Positions 37,380 to 46,001 of a stretch of 64,000 bases of DNA are shown here, one piece after another (positions within the stretch are counted from its first letter, which is position 1; each line of letters opens with the position of its first letter). Origin of the DNA: Chroococcopsis sp964623815 (GTDB lineage: Bacteria; Cyanobacteriota; Cyanobacteriia; Cyanobacteriales; Microcystaceae); NCBI GenBank assembly GCA_964623815.1, contig CAZUVR010000003.1, positions 75,687 to 139,686 on the forward strand, given 5' to 3'. The position numbers and the translations under genes are program-made. A model generated the notes under the pieces. The model did not search any database and was not told the DNA's origin. It was given only the letters and a program-made list of their open reading frames with translations.

Positions 37380-37478
37380 CCCCGAAATACATCTATTGTT
37401 TCTATATTGGAGAAGCAAGAGCTACAAGCTAAGATATGCCGACTTACCCTAAAATCCTCCTCGGATTTCGGCTATGAT

Positions 37479-37548
37479 GCGCTCTTGAGCAGGCTGTATC
37501 CAAGCTCTGAGTAGTTGTGCAAGTTGATACAACAGCCTGGAGGGCGCT
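37479..37548. repeat. Imperfect long hairpin in the spacer between the paralogues
   Basis: GCGCTCTTGAGCAGGCTGTATC (left arm ending at 37500) pairs imperfectly with the arm 37526-37548, which contains GATACAACAGCCTGGAGGGCGCT, across a 25-nt loop. It could be a small RNA stem or an end of a mobile-element remnant. No transposase frame is recognisable nearby. Confidence 0.4.
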
Positions 37549-37587
37549 GCCTTGATGAAACCAGCTATGGGCTTGTTGCTGTGACTA

Positions 37588-37721
37588 ATACTAAATCCGC
37601 TTTCCATAGTAACCTTTTAAGAGAACGGGAGTAGTGAGTAGGGAGTAGGCAGTCGGGATAAATACCATCGACTCCCGATTCCCAATTTTTATAAGTAGCC
37701 TTTGACAACAGGATTTAGTAT
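37588..37721. mobile_element. MITE-like element with ATACTAAATCC terminal inverted repeats
   Basis: ATACTAAATCC (37588-37598) is repeated inverted as GGATTTAGTAT (37711-37721), and the complementarity continues imperfectly inward from both ends. The centre contains degenerate heptamer-like repeats (GAGTAGTGAGTAGGGAGTAG type and GACTCCCGATTCCC). The element is about 134 bp with no coding capacity. This layout is typical of non-autonomous dispersed repeats in cyanobacterial intergenic DNA. Copy number elsewhere is not known from this window. Confidence 0.5.
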
Positions 37722-37916
37722 AATTACTATTTTTAAACAAGTCTTTAGAAAAATTTTTTGCGTCCGAAATATTTGACTTTAAATATCTCTCTATGGTTAA
37801 ATATGGGGAACTGTTTTCAAAGCTAGCCTTATCTAATAGAATTTTTTATCGATTCAATTTAAAGGCAATTTAGCCATATTTTTTTGTAATTAAGGAAAAA
37901 TAAGGAAATAAGGTAG

Positions 37917-40376
37917 ATGAAAGACATATCGATGGTTTTAAAATTTCCACTACTCAAGCGGTTTAAGGGCATAAACTTAAAAATACTCTGTACCATAGTC
38001 TTAATGCTCTATGCTATTTTAATGTCCGGTCCCTGGCTTCCTTCTAGTTTCGCATCTTCTCTGGATGAATCTTTTGTTATAGCTCTTCATAAAGTTTTTC
38101 AGACGGATATTCAGTTCGGTAAAGACTTTATTTATACTTACGGGCCATATGGGATTTTACAAAGTAGTTTTTACTTTCCTGAAACATATCATTATTTATT
38201 AGCAGGACGTATTCTAACAGCAATCGCCTTCGCGCTCAGTTTATCCAGTATAATATATCATTGCTGGAAAAATGCAAAAATCTCTGTGGTGTTTCTTATA
38301 CCATTTGTAGCTTTTTTTATCAATTCAAACCTAGAGATAAACGCTTTTTATTTAACAGTAATTACCTTGCCATTAGTAATTTATTTTTATGTTAATGAAG
38401 GCAAAATTGATTATATATTGTTGTTATCTCTCGCAGTCGTAGCCCTAACAGGTTTGATCAAATTTACCTATTTAACTTTAGGATTTGCTTTTATATTTTT
38501 GATAGGTATAGATGAAATTTTTCACAGACGGCGCTTACCGATAGTAACCTTATTCTATTTGCTCATAACCTTAATATTTTGGATGTTAGCCGGTCAGAAC
38601 CTGGGCAACATAAATACTTATTTGAGTAATAGTTCAGAAATCGTGAAGGGCTTTCAGAAAACGATGGGCTTACCTGGGCCTGCAAGCGAGATTTACTGGT
38701 ATTTGGTAAGTATGGGAGCATTTACTACGTTGGTTTTCGCTACAACTTGGAAATACCGAAATAGATTTTACCTATTGCCAGCTATAGGTTTACTATTGTT
38801 ATCTTTCTTGATTTTTAAAGCGTCTTTTGTTCGCCACGATTTACATGCCATAATTGCCGCTTATGCTACAGTACCGATCGCCTGCTTATTCACAGCATTA
38901 ATGTGGTCTGATATTAAGAGAATAAATTTAAAAATTAAAGCTTTAAAAACTTATATACCAATTATCCTGATCGCTTGGGTATTAATCATTCTTAATGCTT
39001 CTATACTATTTAATAACTACTACTCATATCAAAAAATTTCCTACGGTCAATATTATCTAAATACTTTTACAAAAGTATCGGAAAGTTTTACAAATTTCTT
39101 AAACTTAATAACAGGCAAGACGGATTTAAAAACTATCTCTGAAACTTCTTTAAGCCAGATACGTTCTAATAATCCTATGCCAGAAATGTCAGGTAAATCT
39201 GATATGTATAATAACGAGATTGGGACACTTTTTGCTTATGGATTACCCTATCAACCCCGCCCAGTTATTCAAAGTTTTTCAGCCTATACAAGCAAATTAG
39301 CGGAGATTAATAAACAACATCTCCTTTCCGATAAAGCTCCAGAAACAATCTTATTTAATCTTCAACCTATAGACGGACGTTTGCCGAGTTCTGAAGACGG
39401 ACTGTCGTGGCCGGAATTATTAACTCGCTACGAGATTAAAAATTTAACAGGTAAATATCCCTTATTTAAACGAATTGATTCTCCTCGTACTTATTCGATA
39501 GTTCCCATAAAAAATGAAACCATAAAGATGGGCGAATGGCTCGATATACAGGATAGCGGATCAATTCCTCTCTGGATGCAAGTGAATATTGCCCCTACTA
39601 AGACGGGGCAGTTAATCTCGTCTATTTTTAAATTGCCTCCCCTCTATGTAGAAGTTGAAACCATAAGAAATGCCGTTGAAAAATACAGGGTGTTTCCAGA
39701 GTTGATGAGTTCTGGACAACTACTGTCACCCTTAATTAAAAACAACGATGATTTTGTTTTGTTTGCCCATGCCCAGTGGAGTGAACTACTTAAAAATAAC
39801 TTCATCAAAAGAATTCGTTTATTGACTCAAAAAGGAGATGCTTTTGCCTATCCCCAAACTTACTCAATTTCTCTCGGTAGTTTGGAGTTTCCCCGTCAGA
39901 AATTTTCTGATGTACCTGGTTGGAAATCTCCCTACGAGACGAATCTTAATGTACTCAATCCAGATAATGCCGTTAATTATCAGTCACAGTCTTTCCAACT
40001 GATAAAAGAAGACGGACATTATGCTCTTTGGGCCCACGCTCCTAGTAAACTTGATGCTACTATTCCTACAAAAGCTCAGAAATTAGCTATCGCTTACGGG
40101 ATACTAGGAGCTGTGGTAGAACAAGCCACTAAATCTGACGTGGCAGAAATCTCAGATGGGGTAGAATTTCGCATCCTCCTATTAAATTCTGATGGTCAAG
40201 AAGAAATTTTATTTTCAAGCTCTCTCAATCCTATTTTTAACGCATCTGATAGAGGAGTTAAAAAGGCGGAAATCGACTTAACCAATAAACAAGGTAAAAA
40301 AATAATTATAGAAACTTTACCGGGTGAAAACGCAAGCTGGGACTGGTCTTATTGGTCAGAAATTATGTTTAAATAA
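37917..40376 (+). CDS. Polytopic membrane protein with extracytoplasmic C-terminal domain; tandem paralogue B (complete)
   Basis: The 819-residue protein starts with a basic cytoplasmic tail, then a first helix (LKILCTIVLMLYAILMSGPW). A loop with LDESFVIALHKV and FGKDFIYTYGPYGIL follows. Acidic residues in the first loop and a GPYG motif are what one expects in GT-C glycosyltransferases, but no family signature is certain. About ten helices reach to residue 365. A soluble domain of about 430 residues ends in a jelly-roll-like module (DGVEFRILLLNSDGQEEILF, DRGVKKAEIDLTN, WDWSYWSE). It is AT-richer than paralogue A. Downstream sugar epimerases and a GtrA-GT2 fusion point to glycan assembly or export. 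Confidence 0.8.
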   Translation: MKDISMVLKFPLLKRFKGINLKILCTIVLMLYAILMSGPWLPSSFASSLDESFVIALHKVFQTDIQFGKDFIYTYGPYGILQSSFYFPETYHYLLAGRILTAIAFALSLSSIIYHCWKNAKISVVFLIPFVAFFINSNLEINAFYLTVITLPLVIYFYVNEGKIDYILLLSLAVVALTGLIKFTYLTLGFAFIFLIGIDEIFHRRRLPIVTLFYLLITLIFWMLAGQNLGNINTYLSNSSEIVKGFQKTMGLPGPASEIYWYLVSMGAFTTLVFATTWKYRNRFYLLPAIGLLLLSFLIFKASFVRHDLHAIIAAYATVPIACLFTALMWSDIKRINLKIKALKTYIPIILIAWVLIILNASILFNNYYSYQKISYGQYYLNTFTKVSESFTNFLNLITGKTDLKTISETSLSQIRSNNPMPEMSGKSDMYNNEIGTLFAYGLPYQPRPVIQSFSAYTSKLAEINKQHLLSDKAPETILFNLQPIDGRLPSSEDGLSWPELLTRYEIKNLTGKYPLFKRIDSPRTYSIVPIKNETIKMGEWLDIQDSGSIPLWMQVNIAPTKTGQLISSIFKLPPLYVEVETIRNAVEKYRVFPELMSSGQLLSPLIKNNDDFVLFAHAQWSELLKNNFIKRIRLLTQKGDAFAYPQTYSISLGSLEFPRQKFSDVPGWKSPYETNLNVLNPDNAVNYQSQSFQLIKEDGHYALWAHAPSKLDATIPTKAQKLAIAYGILGAVVEQATKSDVAEISDGVEFRILLLNSDGQEEILFSSSLNPIFNASDRGVKKAEIDLTNKQGKKIIIETLPGENASWDWSYWSEIMFK

Positions 40377-40441
40377 GCATGAAACATATTTTCTAGCAAA
40401 ACTATCTAAACTTTAGTTATTATCTTGGAGGATTAACCCTG

Positions 40442-41509
40442 ATGTCCATAATATTAGTCACCGGCTCGGGTGGCTTGATCGGTTCGGAATCGGTAAAATT
40501 TTTCTGTGATCGCGGTTTTACGGTGGTGGGTATCGATAATAATATGCGTGAGGTATTCTTCGGGGAAGATGCCTCTACCTCCTGGAGTGTAGAAAGGTTA
40601 GTTCAGGATTACGGTAGTAAATACATCCATTATTCGGTAGATATTCGGGATCGAGAAGCGATCAATAGCATATTTAGAGAATACGCTTCGGATATTAGCT
40701 TGATCATCCATACGGCAGCTCAACCCTCCCACGATTGGGCTGCGAAAGACCCCTATATGGATTTTACGGTTAACGCTAACGGAACCTTGGTTTTATTAGA
40801 AAACACCCGTCAACACTGCCCCGAAGCAGTTTTTATATTTTGTTCCACTAATAAAGTCTACGGAGACAGACCTAATTATCTACCCTTAATCGAGAAAGAA
40901 TTGCGGTGGGAAATCGATGAAAATCATCCCTACTACGCTAACGGCATCGATGAATCGATGAGTATAGATGCCTGTAAACACTCCTTATTCGGTGCCTCGA
41001 AAGTGGCGGCCGATGTTCTGGTACAGGAATACGGGCGTTATTTCGACATGAAAACCGTATCTTTCCGGGGCGGATGTTTGACGGGGCCGAGCCATTCGGG
41101 AACGCAATTACACGGTTTTCTATCCTATCTAATGAAATGTACGATGACTGGTCAGGCTTATAACGTGTACGGCTATAAAGGTAAACAGGTGCGCGATAAT
41201 ATTCACAGTTACGATCTGGTCAATGCTTTCTATCACTTCTATCAAGCTCCCCGGATAGCGGAAGTTTACAATATAGGAGGTAGCCGTTTCAGTAACTGCT
41301 CGATGTTAGAAGCGATTCGAGAGTGTGAGGCGATAACCCAAAAGAGACTGAACTGGGAATACGTGGAAACTAACCGTATCGGCGATCACATCTGGTGGGT
41401 ATCGGACGTAAATAAATTTAAAGATCATTATCCTGCTTGGCAATTAACCTATAGCGTTACCGATATTCTCAAAGAAATTTTCCTACAGAATACTAGCCGA
41501 TGGATATAA
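40442..41509 (+). CDS. NAD-dependent epimerase, CDP-paratose 2-epimerase-like
   Basis: This 355-residue extended short-chain dehydrogenase has VTGSGGLIGSESVKFF at the N-terminus and IIHTAAQPSHDWAAKDP. The catalytic region is FIFCSTNKVYGDRPNYLPL (Y in STNKVYG) and FGASKVAADVLVQEYGRYF. The distal half, FRGGCLTGPSHSGTQLHGFL and YKGKQVRDNIHSYD, is characteristic of CDP-tyvelose/paratose 2-epimerases and relatives. It likely interconverts a nucleotide-linked sugar for the neighbouring glycan genes. GGAGG lies about ten bases before ATG 40442. The actual nucleotide sugar is not determined. Confidence 0.88.
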   Translation: MSIILVTGSGGLIGSESVKFFCDRGFTVVGIDNNMREVFFGEDASTSWSVERLVQDYGSKYIHYSVDIRDREAINSIFREYASDISLIIHTAAQPSHDWAAKDPYMDFTVNANGTLVLLENTRQHCPEAVFIFCSTNKVYGDRPNYLPLIEKELRWEIDENHPYYANGIDESMSIDACKHSLFGASKVAADVLVQEYGRYFDMKTVSFRGGCLTGPSHSGTQLHGFLSYLMKCTMTGQAYNVYGYKGKQVRDNIHSYDLVNAFYHFYQAPRIAEVYNIGGSRFSNCSMLEAIRECEAITQKRLNWEYVETNRIGDHIWWVSDVNKFKDHYPAWQLTYSVTDILKEIFLQNTSRWI

Positions 41510-41554
41510 CTTTTTTAAGAAAAACGCTATTGTATTCCCTCAAGACGATGCTCC

Positions 41555-42826
41555 ATGCTCAGTAAACTCTATAAAAACAAAATTTTTCGCTTCCTAATCG
41601 CTGGCGGAATAGCTTTCGTCATTAATTTAATCTTGATTCACTGGTTGATCGATGGATTGGGGTTCGATACTTCCTTTCTACGAAATATAGCCAATATTAT
41701 CTCGATCGAAATTTCTTTAATCGCCAGCTTTTTCATCTATCGCCTCTGGGTTTGGCAAGGGGGAGACTGGAGAATTAAAGATGTTGTCTTGATTCAATTG
41801 CCTCTATATCATCTGTCGGCTGGGTTAGCGGTGCTGCTGAGAATTTTACTTATTTTCCCCCTCCTGGATTCATGGGGAGTTAGCCCAGGGGTGAACACTT
41901 TAATCGGGGTTCTCATCGGCGCTACTATCAATTATGTGGCGAGCGATAATTTAATATTTAAACCTAAAAATAAACCTAACCGAACCGAGATGTACTATCC
42001 GGAGGGATTAGCCCCAGCGCTCGCCCCGCCCTCGCCCCGCCATAGTCGGCCCGTGGAACAGCTTCTGCCCGTTAAGATGCTCTCGATCGTTATTCCTGCT
42101 TACAATGAGGAAGATTGTATCGCCAGCACAGTTGGCATAATCATCGAGCGTCTCGAGCGGGAGAATATCGATTATGAAATTCTCGTGGTCAACGATAATA
42201 GTAAAGACCGCACCGAAACTATTTTGCGGGAATTACACGAGGATAATCCGCGCCTGCGATACGTGAATAATTATTATCCTAATGGCTTCGGTTTCGCGGT
42301 GCGTTGCGGGCTGGAAAACTTTAAGGGAGATGCGGTAGCGATCGTTATGGCGGATAACTCTGACTCCCCCGATAATATCGTCGATTATTATTACAAATTA
42401 GAAGAGGGTTACGAGTGCGTTTTCGGCTCCCGTTTTATTAGAGGTGGGAAGGTAATCGATTATCCGCCACACAAATTATTAGTCAACAGATTAGCTAACT
42501 TATTCATTTCAATTCTCTTCGGATTAAAGTTTAACGATACAACGAATGCTTTTAAAATTTATAGACGTGATGTAATTGAAGGAATTTCTCCCCTTTTATC
42601 ACACCATTTTAATCTCACGGTAGAGATGCCATTGAAAGCAGTAGTTAGAGGGTATTCATATACAACAATTCCTATTATTTGGAAGAACAGAACTACTGGA
42701 ATTTCTAAGCTAAAACTTAAAGAAATGGGCAGTCGTTATCTTTTTATTGTCCTTTCAATTTGGTTGGAAAAATATTTATCTCGCGGGGATTATGTTCGTA
42801 AAAAAATAAAAAATCAGGTTCACTAA
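41555..42826 (+). CDS. GtrA-like flippase domain fused to a polyprenyl-phosphate GT2 domain
   Basis: The N-terminal 140 residues form a GtrA-like four-helix membrane domain (FRFLIAGGIAFVINLILIHWL, IEISLIASFFIYRLWVW, GVLIGATINYVASDNLIFK). A proline-rich linker of about 35 residues (PALAPPSPRHSRP) leads to a GT2 domain of the dolichol-phosphate mannosyltransferase type: LSIVIPAYNEEDCIASTV, EILVVNDNSKDRTETIL, VAIVMADNSDSPDNI and NAFKIYRRDVIEGISP. Such proteins charge polyprenyl phosphate with a sugar and move it across the membrane. The common fusion order is GT2 first and GtrA last; here it is reversed. It sits between two epimerase genes. Confidence 0.88.
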   Translation: MLSKLYKNKIFRFLIAGGIAFVINLILIHWLIDGLGFDTSFLRNIANIISIEISLIASFFIYRLWVWQGGDWRIKDVVLIQLPLYHLSAGLAVLLRILLIFPLLDSWGVSPGVNTLIGVLIGATINYVASDNLIFKPKNKPNRTEMYYPEGLAPALAPPSPRHSRPVEQLLPVKMLSIVIPAYNEEDCIASTVGIIIERLERENIDYEILVVNDNSKDRTETILRELHEDNPRLRYVNNYYPNGFGFAVRCGLENFKGDAVAIVMADNSDSPDNIVDYYYKLEEGYECVFGSRFIRGGKVIDYPPHKLLVNRLANLFISILFGLKFNDTTNAFKIYRRDVIEGISPLLSHHFNLTVEMPLKAVVRGYSYTTIPIIWKNRTTGISKLKLKEMGSRYLFIVLSIWLEKYLSRGDYVRKKIKNQVH

Positions 42827-42844
42827 GTTTTTAAATAAGAAGAA

Positions 42845-43909
42845 ATGAGCAAGAAAATTTTAATCACCGGTGGTGCTGGTTTTGTTGGTAGCAGTCTTTG
42901 TTTAGGGTTGAAAAAGCTTCATCCCGATTGGCAGATTACGGCTCTGGATAATTTAAAACGTTCTGGTTCGGAGTTAAACATTCCCCGTCTTAGAGCCGGT
43001 GGGATAGAATTTCTGCACGGTGATGTAAGGAACCCGGAGGATCTCGATCGGTCCCGATTGAAACCGGATTTAATCTTAGAATGTTCCGCCGAACCTTCTG
43101 TATTAGCCGGATATACTTCACCGACTTACGTTTTACAGACGAATTTAGTCGGGACGATCAATTGTTTGGAGTTAGCGCGACAGACGGGGGCGGATTTTTT
43201 ATTTCTCTCCACTAGTCGGGTGTATCCGATCGCCTATCTCAACTCGTTAAAATATCAAGAAACCGAAACACGTTTTCAATTATGCGACGAACAGGATTTA
43301 CCGGGGGTTTCCGGTTTCGGCATCGCCGAAGATTTTCCCCTCGATAAGGCCCGCTCTCTCTACGGCACGACTAAGCTGGCTTCCGAATTGATAATTCAAG
43401 AGTATGGGGAAGCTTATGGTTTGAGAACCTTGATCGATCGTTGTGGAGTGTTAACTGGGCCCTGGCAGATGGGCAAAGTAGATCAGGGAGTTTTCGCCCT
43501 CTGGGTAGCCAATCATTATTTTAAGAAATCCCTGAAATATATCGGTTATGGAGGAACTGGCAAACAAGTTCGAGACTTTCTTCATGTAGATGATCTTTTG
43601 GATTTAATCGATATTCAGATTAATCAGTTAGAAAGATTAAAAGATAAAACTTTTAACGTCGGTGGCGGAAAAGATTTTTCCCTATCTCTTTACGAAACTA
43701 CTCAACTCTGTGAAGAAATAACGGGTAATAAAATTAATATAGAAGCGGTGCCCGATAATCGTACTGGTGATATGCCTATATTTATTACCGATTCCCGTCA
43801 GGTGATGGAGGCAACGGACTGGCAACCAAAAAGAGACGGGAAAACTCTAATTCAAGATATTTACGAGTGGATTCGTAACAACGAAAAGCAACTGGCGGAT
43901 ATTTTTTAA
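42845..43909 (+). CDS. NAD-dependent sugar epimerase/dehydratase
   Basis: The 354-residue extended SDR has ITGGAGFVGSSLCLGLK (NAD-binding), ALDNLKRSGSELN, LILECSAEPSVLAGY, a serine/tyrosine region FLSTSRVYPIAYL, and YGTTKLASELIIQEYG carrying the catalytic YxxxK. It shares GVLTGPWQMGKVDQGVF and GTGKQVRDFLHVDDL with CDP-paratose 2-epimerase relatives, so it is a diverged companion of the enzyme at 40442. It begins 18 bp after the GtrA-GT2 gene and is probably co-transcribed with it. Substrate unknown. Confidence 0.87.
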   Translation: MSKKILITGGAGFVGSSLCLGLKKLHPDWQITALDNLKRSGSELNIPRLRAGGIEFLHGDVRNPEDLDRSRLKPDLILECSAEPSVLAGYTSPTYVLQTNLVGTINCLELARQTGADFLFLSTSRVYPIAYLNSLKYQETETRFQLCDEQDLPGVSGFGIAEDFPLDKARSLYGTTKLASELIIQEYGEAYGLRTLIDRCGVLTGPWQMGKVDQGVFALWVANHYFKKSLKYIGYGGTGKQVRDFLHVDDLLDLIDIQINQLERLKDKTFNVGGGKDFSLSLYETTQLCEEITGNKINIEAVPDNRTGDMPIFITDSRQVMEATDWQPKRDGKTLIQDIYEWIRNNEKQLADIF

Positions 43910-44030
43910 CTTCGCAGTGATATGAGCAGGATTCGACAATTAAATTATGGAAAATTTAAACCCGAAATGTTAGTTTACTGCGTTGATAGGGCATATTAAA
44001 GGTAAATTCAACATTATCCTAAACTGTGCT

Positions 44031-46001
44031 ATGTCGTGGAATATATGCCTATCTACCACATTCTTTAACGATCTCAGCAGGCTATCTCAAAGCGTCGCCA
44101 AAAAAGTCGCCAGAGCCGTCGATTCCCTAGAACAAGATCCTTATAGGGGGGACATCAAGAAAATTCAAGGACAGGAGAAATGCTATCGGCTTCGAGTCGG
44201 GGAAGACCACCGGCTGATATACTCGATTTCTAACTCTTGGGTCAAACTGCTACGTGTTGGCGATCGCAAAGAGATTTACAAGTGGAGAATAGGAGACGCG
44301 AATTTCTGGCATGAAGATTACGGGGATTTCGACGATATATCCCCCCCAAGTTCAGGCTTATTCACGGAAGAAGAATTGAGGGGGTGGGGGATACCAGAAA
44401 AGTACCGCCCGATACTATTAGGGATTACCGATGAGAACCAACTTTTAGAGGTGAAAATTCCGTCTCGCTACGTGGAAATATTGCTCGATCGTATGTTCCC
44501 CAGCTCTGTAGAAGAAATCGAAGCGCAGCCGGAGAAAATTACCTCATCGAAGGCTCTAGAAAAATTCATTGATAAGGACATAGCCGATTTCTGGCTGAAA
44601 CTGGACGAGAAACAGAGGGATAAGGTGGAGATGAACGCCGAGCGTCCGGTTTTGGTGAAGGGCGCGCCGGGTACGGGTAAATCCACTCTCGCCTTACACA
44701 GGATTAAATATCTCATCGATAGCGGCGTGAAAAATATTCTTTTCACTACCTATAGTGAATCACTGGTGCGTTACTCCCACGGTTTATTACAATCCCTACT
44801 GGGGGAGGCTCCGGAAAAATTGGGAGTGACGGTTAAAACCTGTGATGAAATAGTTCTCGACCATTACCCCAGGGATAGTTCAGCCCTCCAACTACCGGAA
44901 GACGGCGGCGCTCTAATCTTGCAATCTTTATTGAAGGGGTGTGAAAAATCTTCATCGTTACGGAATCTCGGAGCTGACTATATTCTCGAAGAATTCGAGA
45001 CTATTATCCAGGCTCGATATATCACCACTGAAGGCGAGTATTTAGAACACGATAGATACGGCCGCGTTAAACCTCTAAAAAACCGGCAGAGACAAGAACT
45101 CTGGCAACTGTATCAAAAATGGTTGAGGAAATTGGCAGAACTGGGGTATATGAGTATTGGGGCGGTGAGACAGAGGACTCTTGAAGCGATCGAAAAGAAC
45201 CGGGTTAAGCCCTTCGACGCGATCATCATCGATGAGTGTCAGGATCTTTCTCCCGTGGCGTTACGATTATTAGCCCTATTGGTAAAAGACCCGAAAAATC
45301 TTTACTTGACCGCCGACACATCTCAATCGCTGTATCAGAGGGGTTTCGCTTGGAATTACATTCAAGACGTTATCCGTTTCAAGAGCGATATTTTTTGTTT
45401 GATAAGGGCTTACCGCAGCACGGCGGCGATCATGAAAGCCTGTCTAGATATTATCCAGAGTGATAGTTCTGGAGATGCGGAAACCTACGTCATTAAAAAA
45501 TCATCTTTCATGGGAGAACGTCCCCAAATCATCTTGAAAGATGATTGGTTAACGGAAGTGGAAACCATCCATAAATTTTTAACTAAGTCTTCGCGGAAAT
45601 ACAGCATACCGATTTATTCCTCAGCGATTATTTGCCCAGGCGCGCAAATGGGGAAACTGATAGCGAGACAATTAGAGACGACGGGCTTAAACGCCAAGTA
45701 TCTCGAAGGCGGAGAAATACATCTCGCGCAAGCTTGCGTCAAGGTTATTTCCCTGGAGAGCGCGAAGGGGCTAGAGTTTCCTTTCGTAGTGGTAACGGGT
45801 TTAGAGGAGGGAGTTTTTCCCGATTATCGCAATCTGATCTCGGAAGAAAAGCGAGAATTTTTAAGACAGCAAAGGCGCAAATTCTACACGGCCTGCACCC
45901 GAGCGATGAGATCCCTTTTAGTTTACGGTTCTCGTTCTAATCCTTCCATATTCATAAAGGAACTAAATAATAATAGAAATTGGGAGTTTTACAATGGATG
46001 A
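44031..46001 (+). CDS. RelE/ParE-like domain fused to a UvrD/Rep-family helicase
   Basis: The first about 88 residues match the RelE/ParE fold: SWNICLSTTFFNDLSRL, then VDSLEQDPYRGDIKKIQG, CYRLRVGEDHRLIYSI and VKLLRVGDRKEIYKW. A linker of about 110 residues leads to a superfamily-1 helicase with Walker A GAPGTGKST (211-219), Walker B IIIDECQDL (398-406), motif III-like LTADTSQSLYQRGFAW, and motifs V/VI SLESAKGLEFPFVVVTGLEE and FYTACTRAMRSLLVYGS. No separate antitoxin gene is visible. ATG 44031 was chosen because it begins the RelE fold directly. It overlaps the next gene by 8 bp. It may act in RNA/DNA processing or conflict; function is unproven. Confidence 0.85.
   Translation: MSWNICLSTTFFNDLSRLSQSVAKKVARAVDSLEQDPYRGDIKKIQGQEKCYRLRVGEDHRLIYSISNSWVKLLRVGDRKEIYKWRIGDANFWHEDYGDFDDISPPSSGLFTEEELRGWGIPEKYRPILLGITDENQLLEVKIPSRYVEILLDRMFPSSVEEIEAQPEKITSSKALEKFIDKDIADFWLKLDEKQRDKVEMNAERPVLVKGAPGTGKSTLALHRIKYLIDSGVKNILFTTYSESLVRYSHGLLQSLLGEAPEKLGVTVKTCDEIVLDHYPRDSSALQLPEDGGALILQSLLKGCEKSSSLRNLGADYILEEFETIIQARYITTEGEYLEHDRYGRVKPLKNRQRQELWQLYQKWLRKLAELGYMSIGAVRQRTLEAIEKNRVKPFDAIIIDECQDLSPVALRLLALLVKDPKNLYLTADTSQSLYQRGFAWNYIQDVIRFKSDIFCLIRAYRSTAAIMKACLDIIQSDSSGDAETYVIKKSSFMGERPQIILKDDWLTEVETIHKFLTKSSRKYSIPIYSSAIICPGAQMGKLIARQLETTGLNAKYLEGGEIHLAQACVKVISLESAKGLEFPFVVVTGLEEGVFPDYRNLISEEKREFLRQQRRKFYTACTRAMRSLLVYGSRSNPSIFIKELNNNRNWEFYNG

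Noticed and set aside
37452..37468. AAATCC-TCCTC-GGATTT hairpin after paralogue A considered as an intrinsic terminator
   Set aside because: No T-tract follows and the stem is only six AT-rich pairs.
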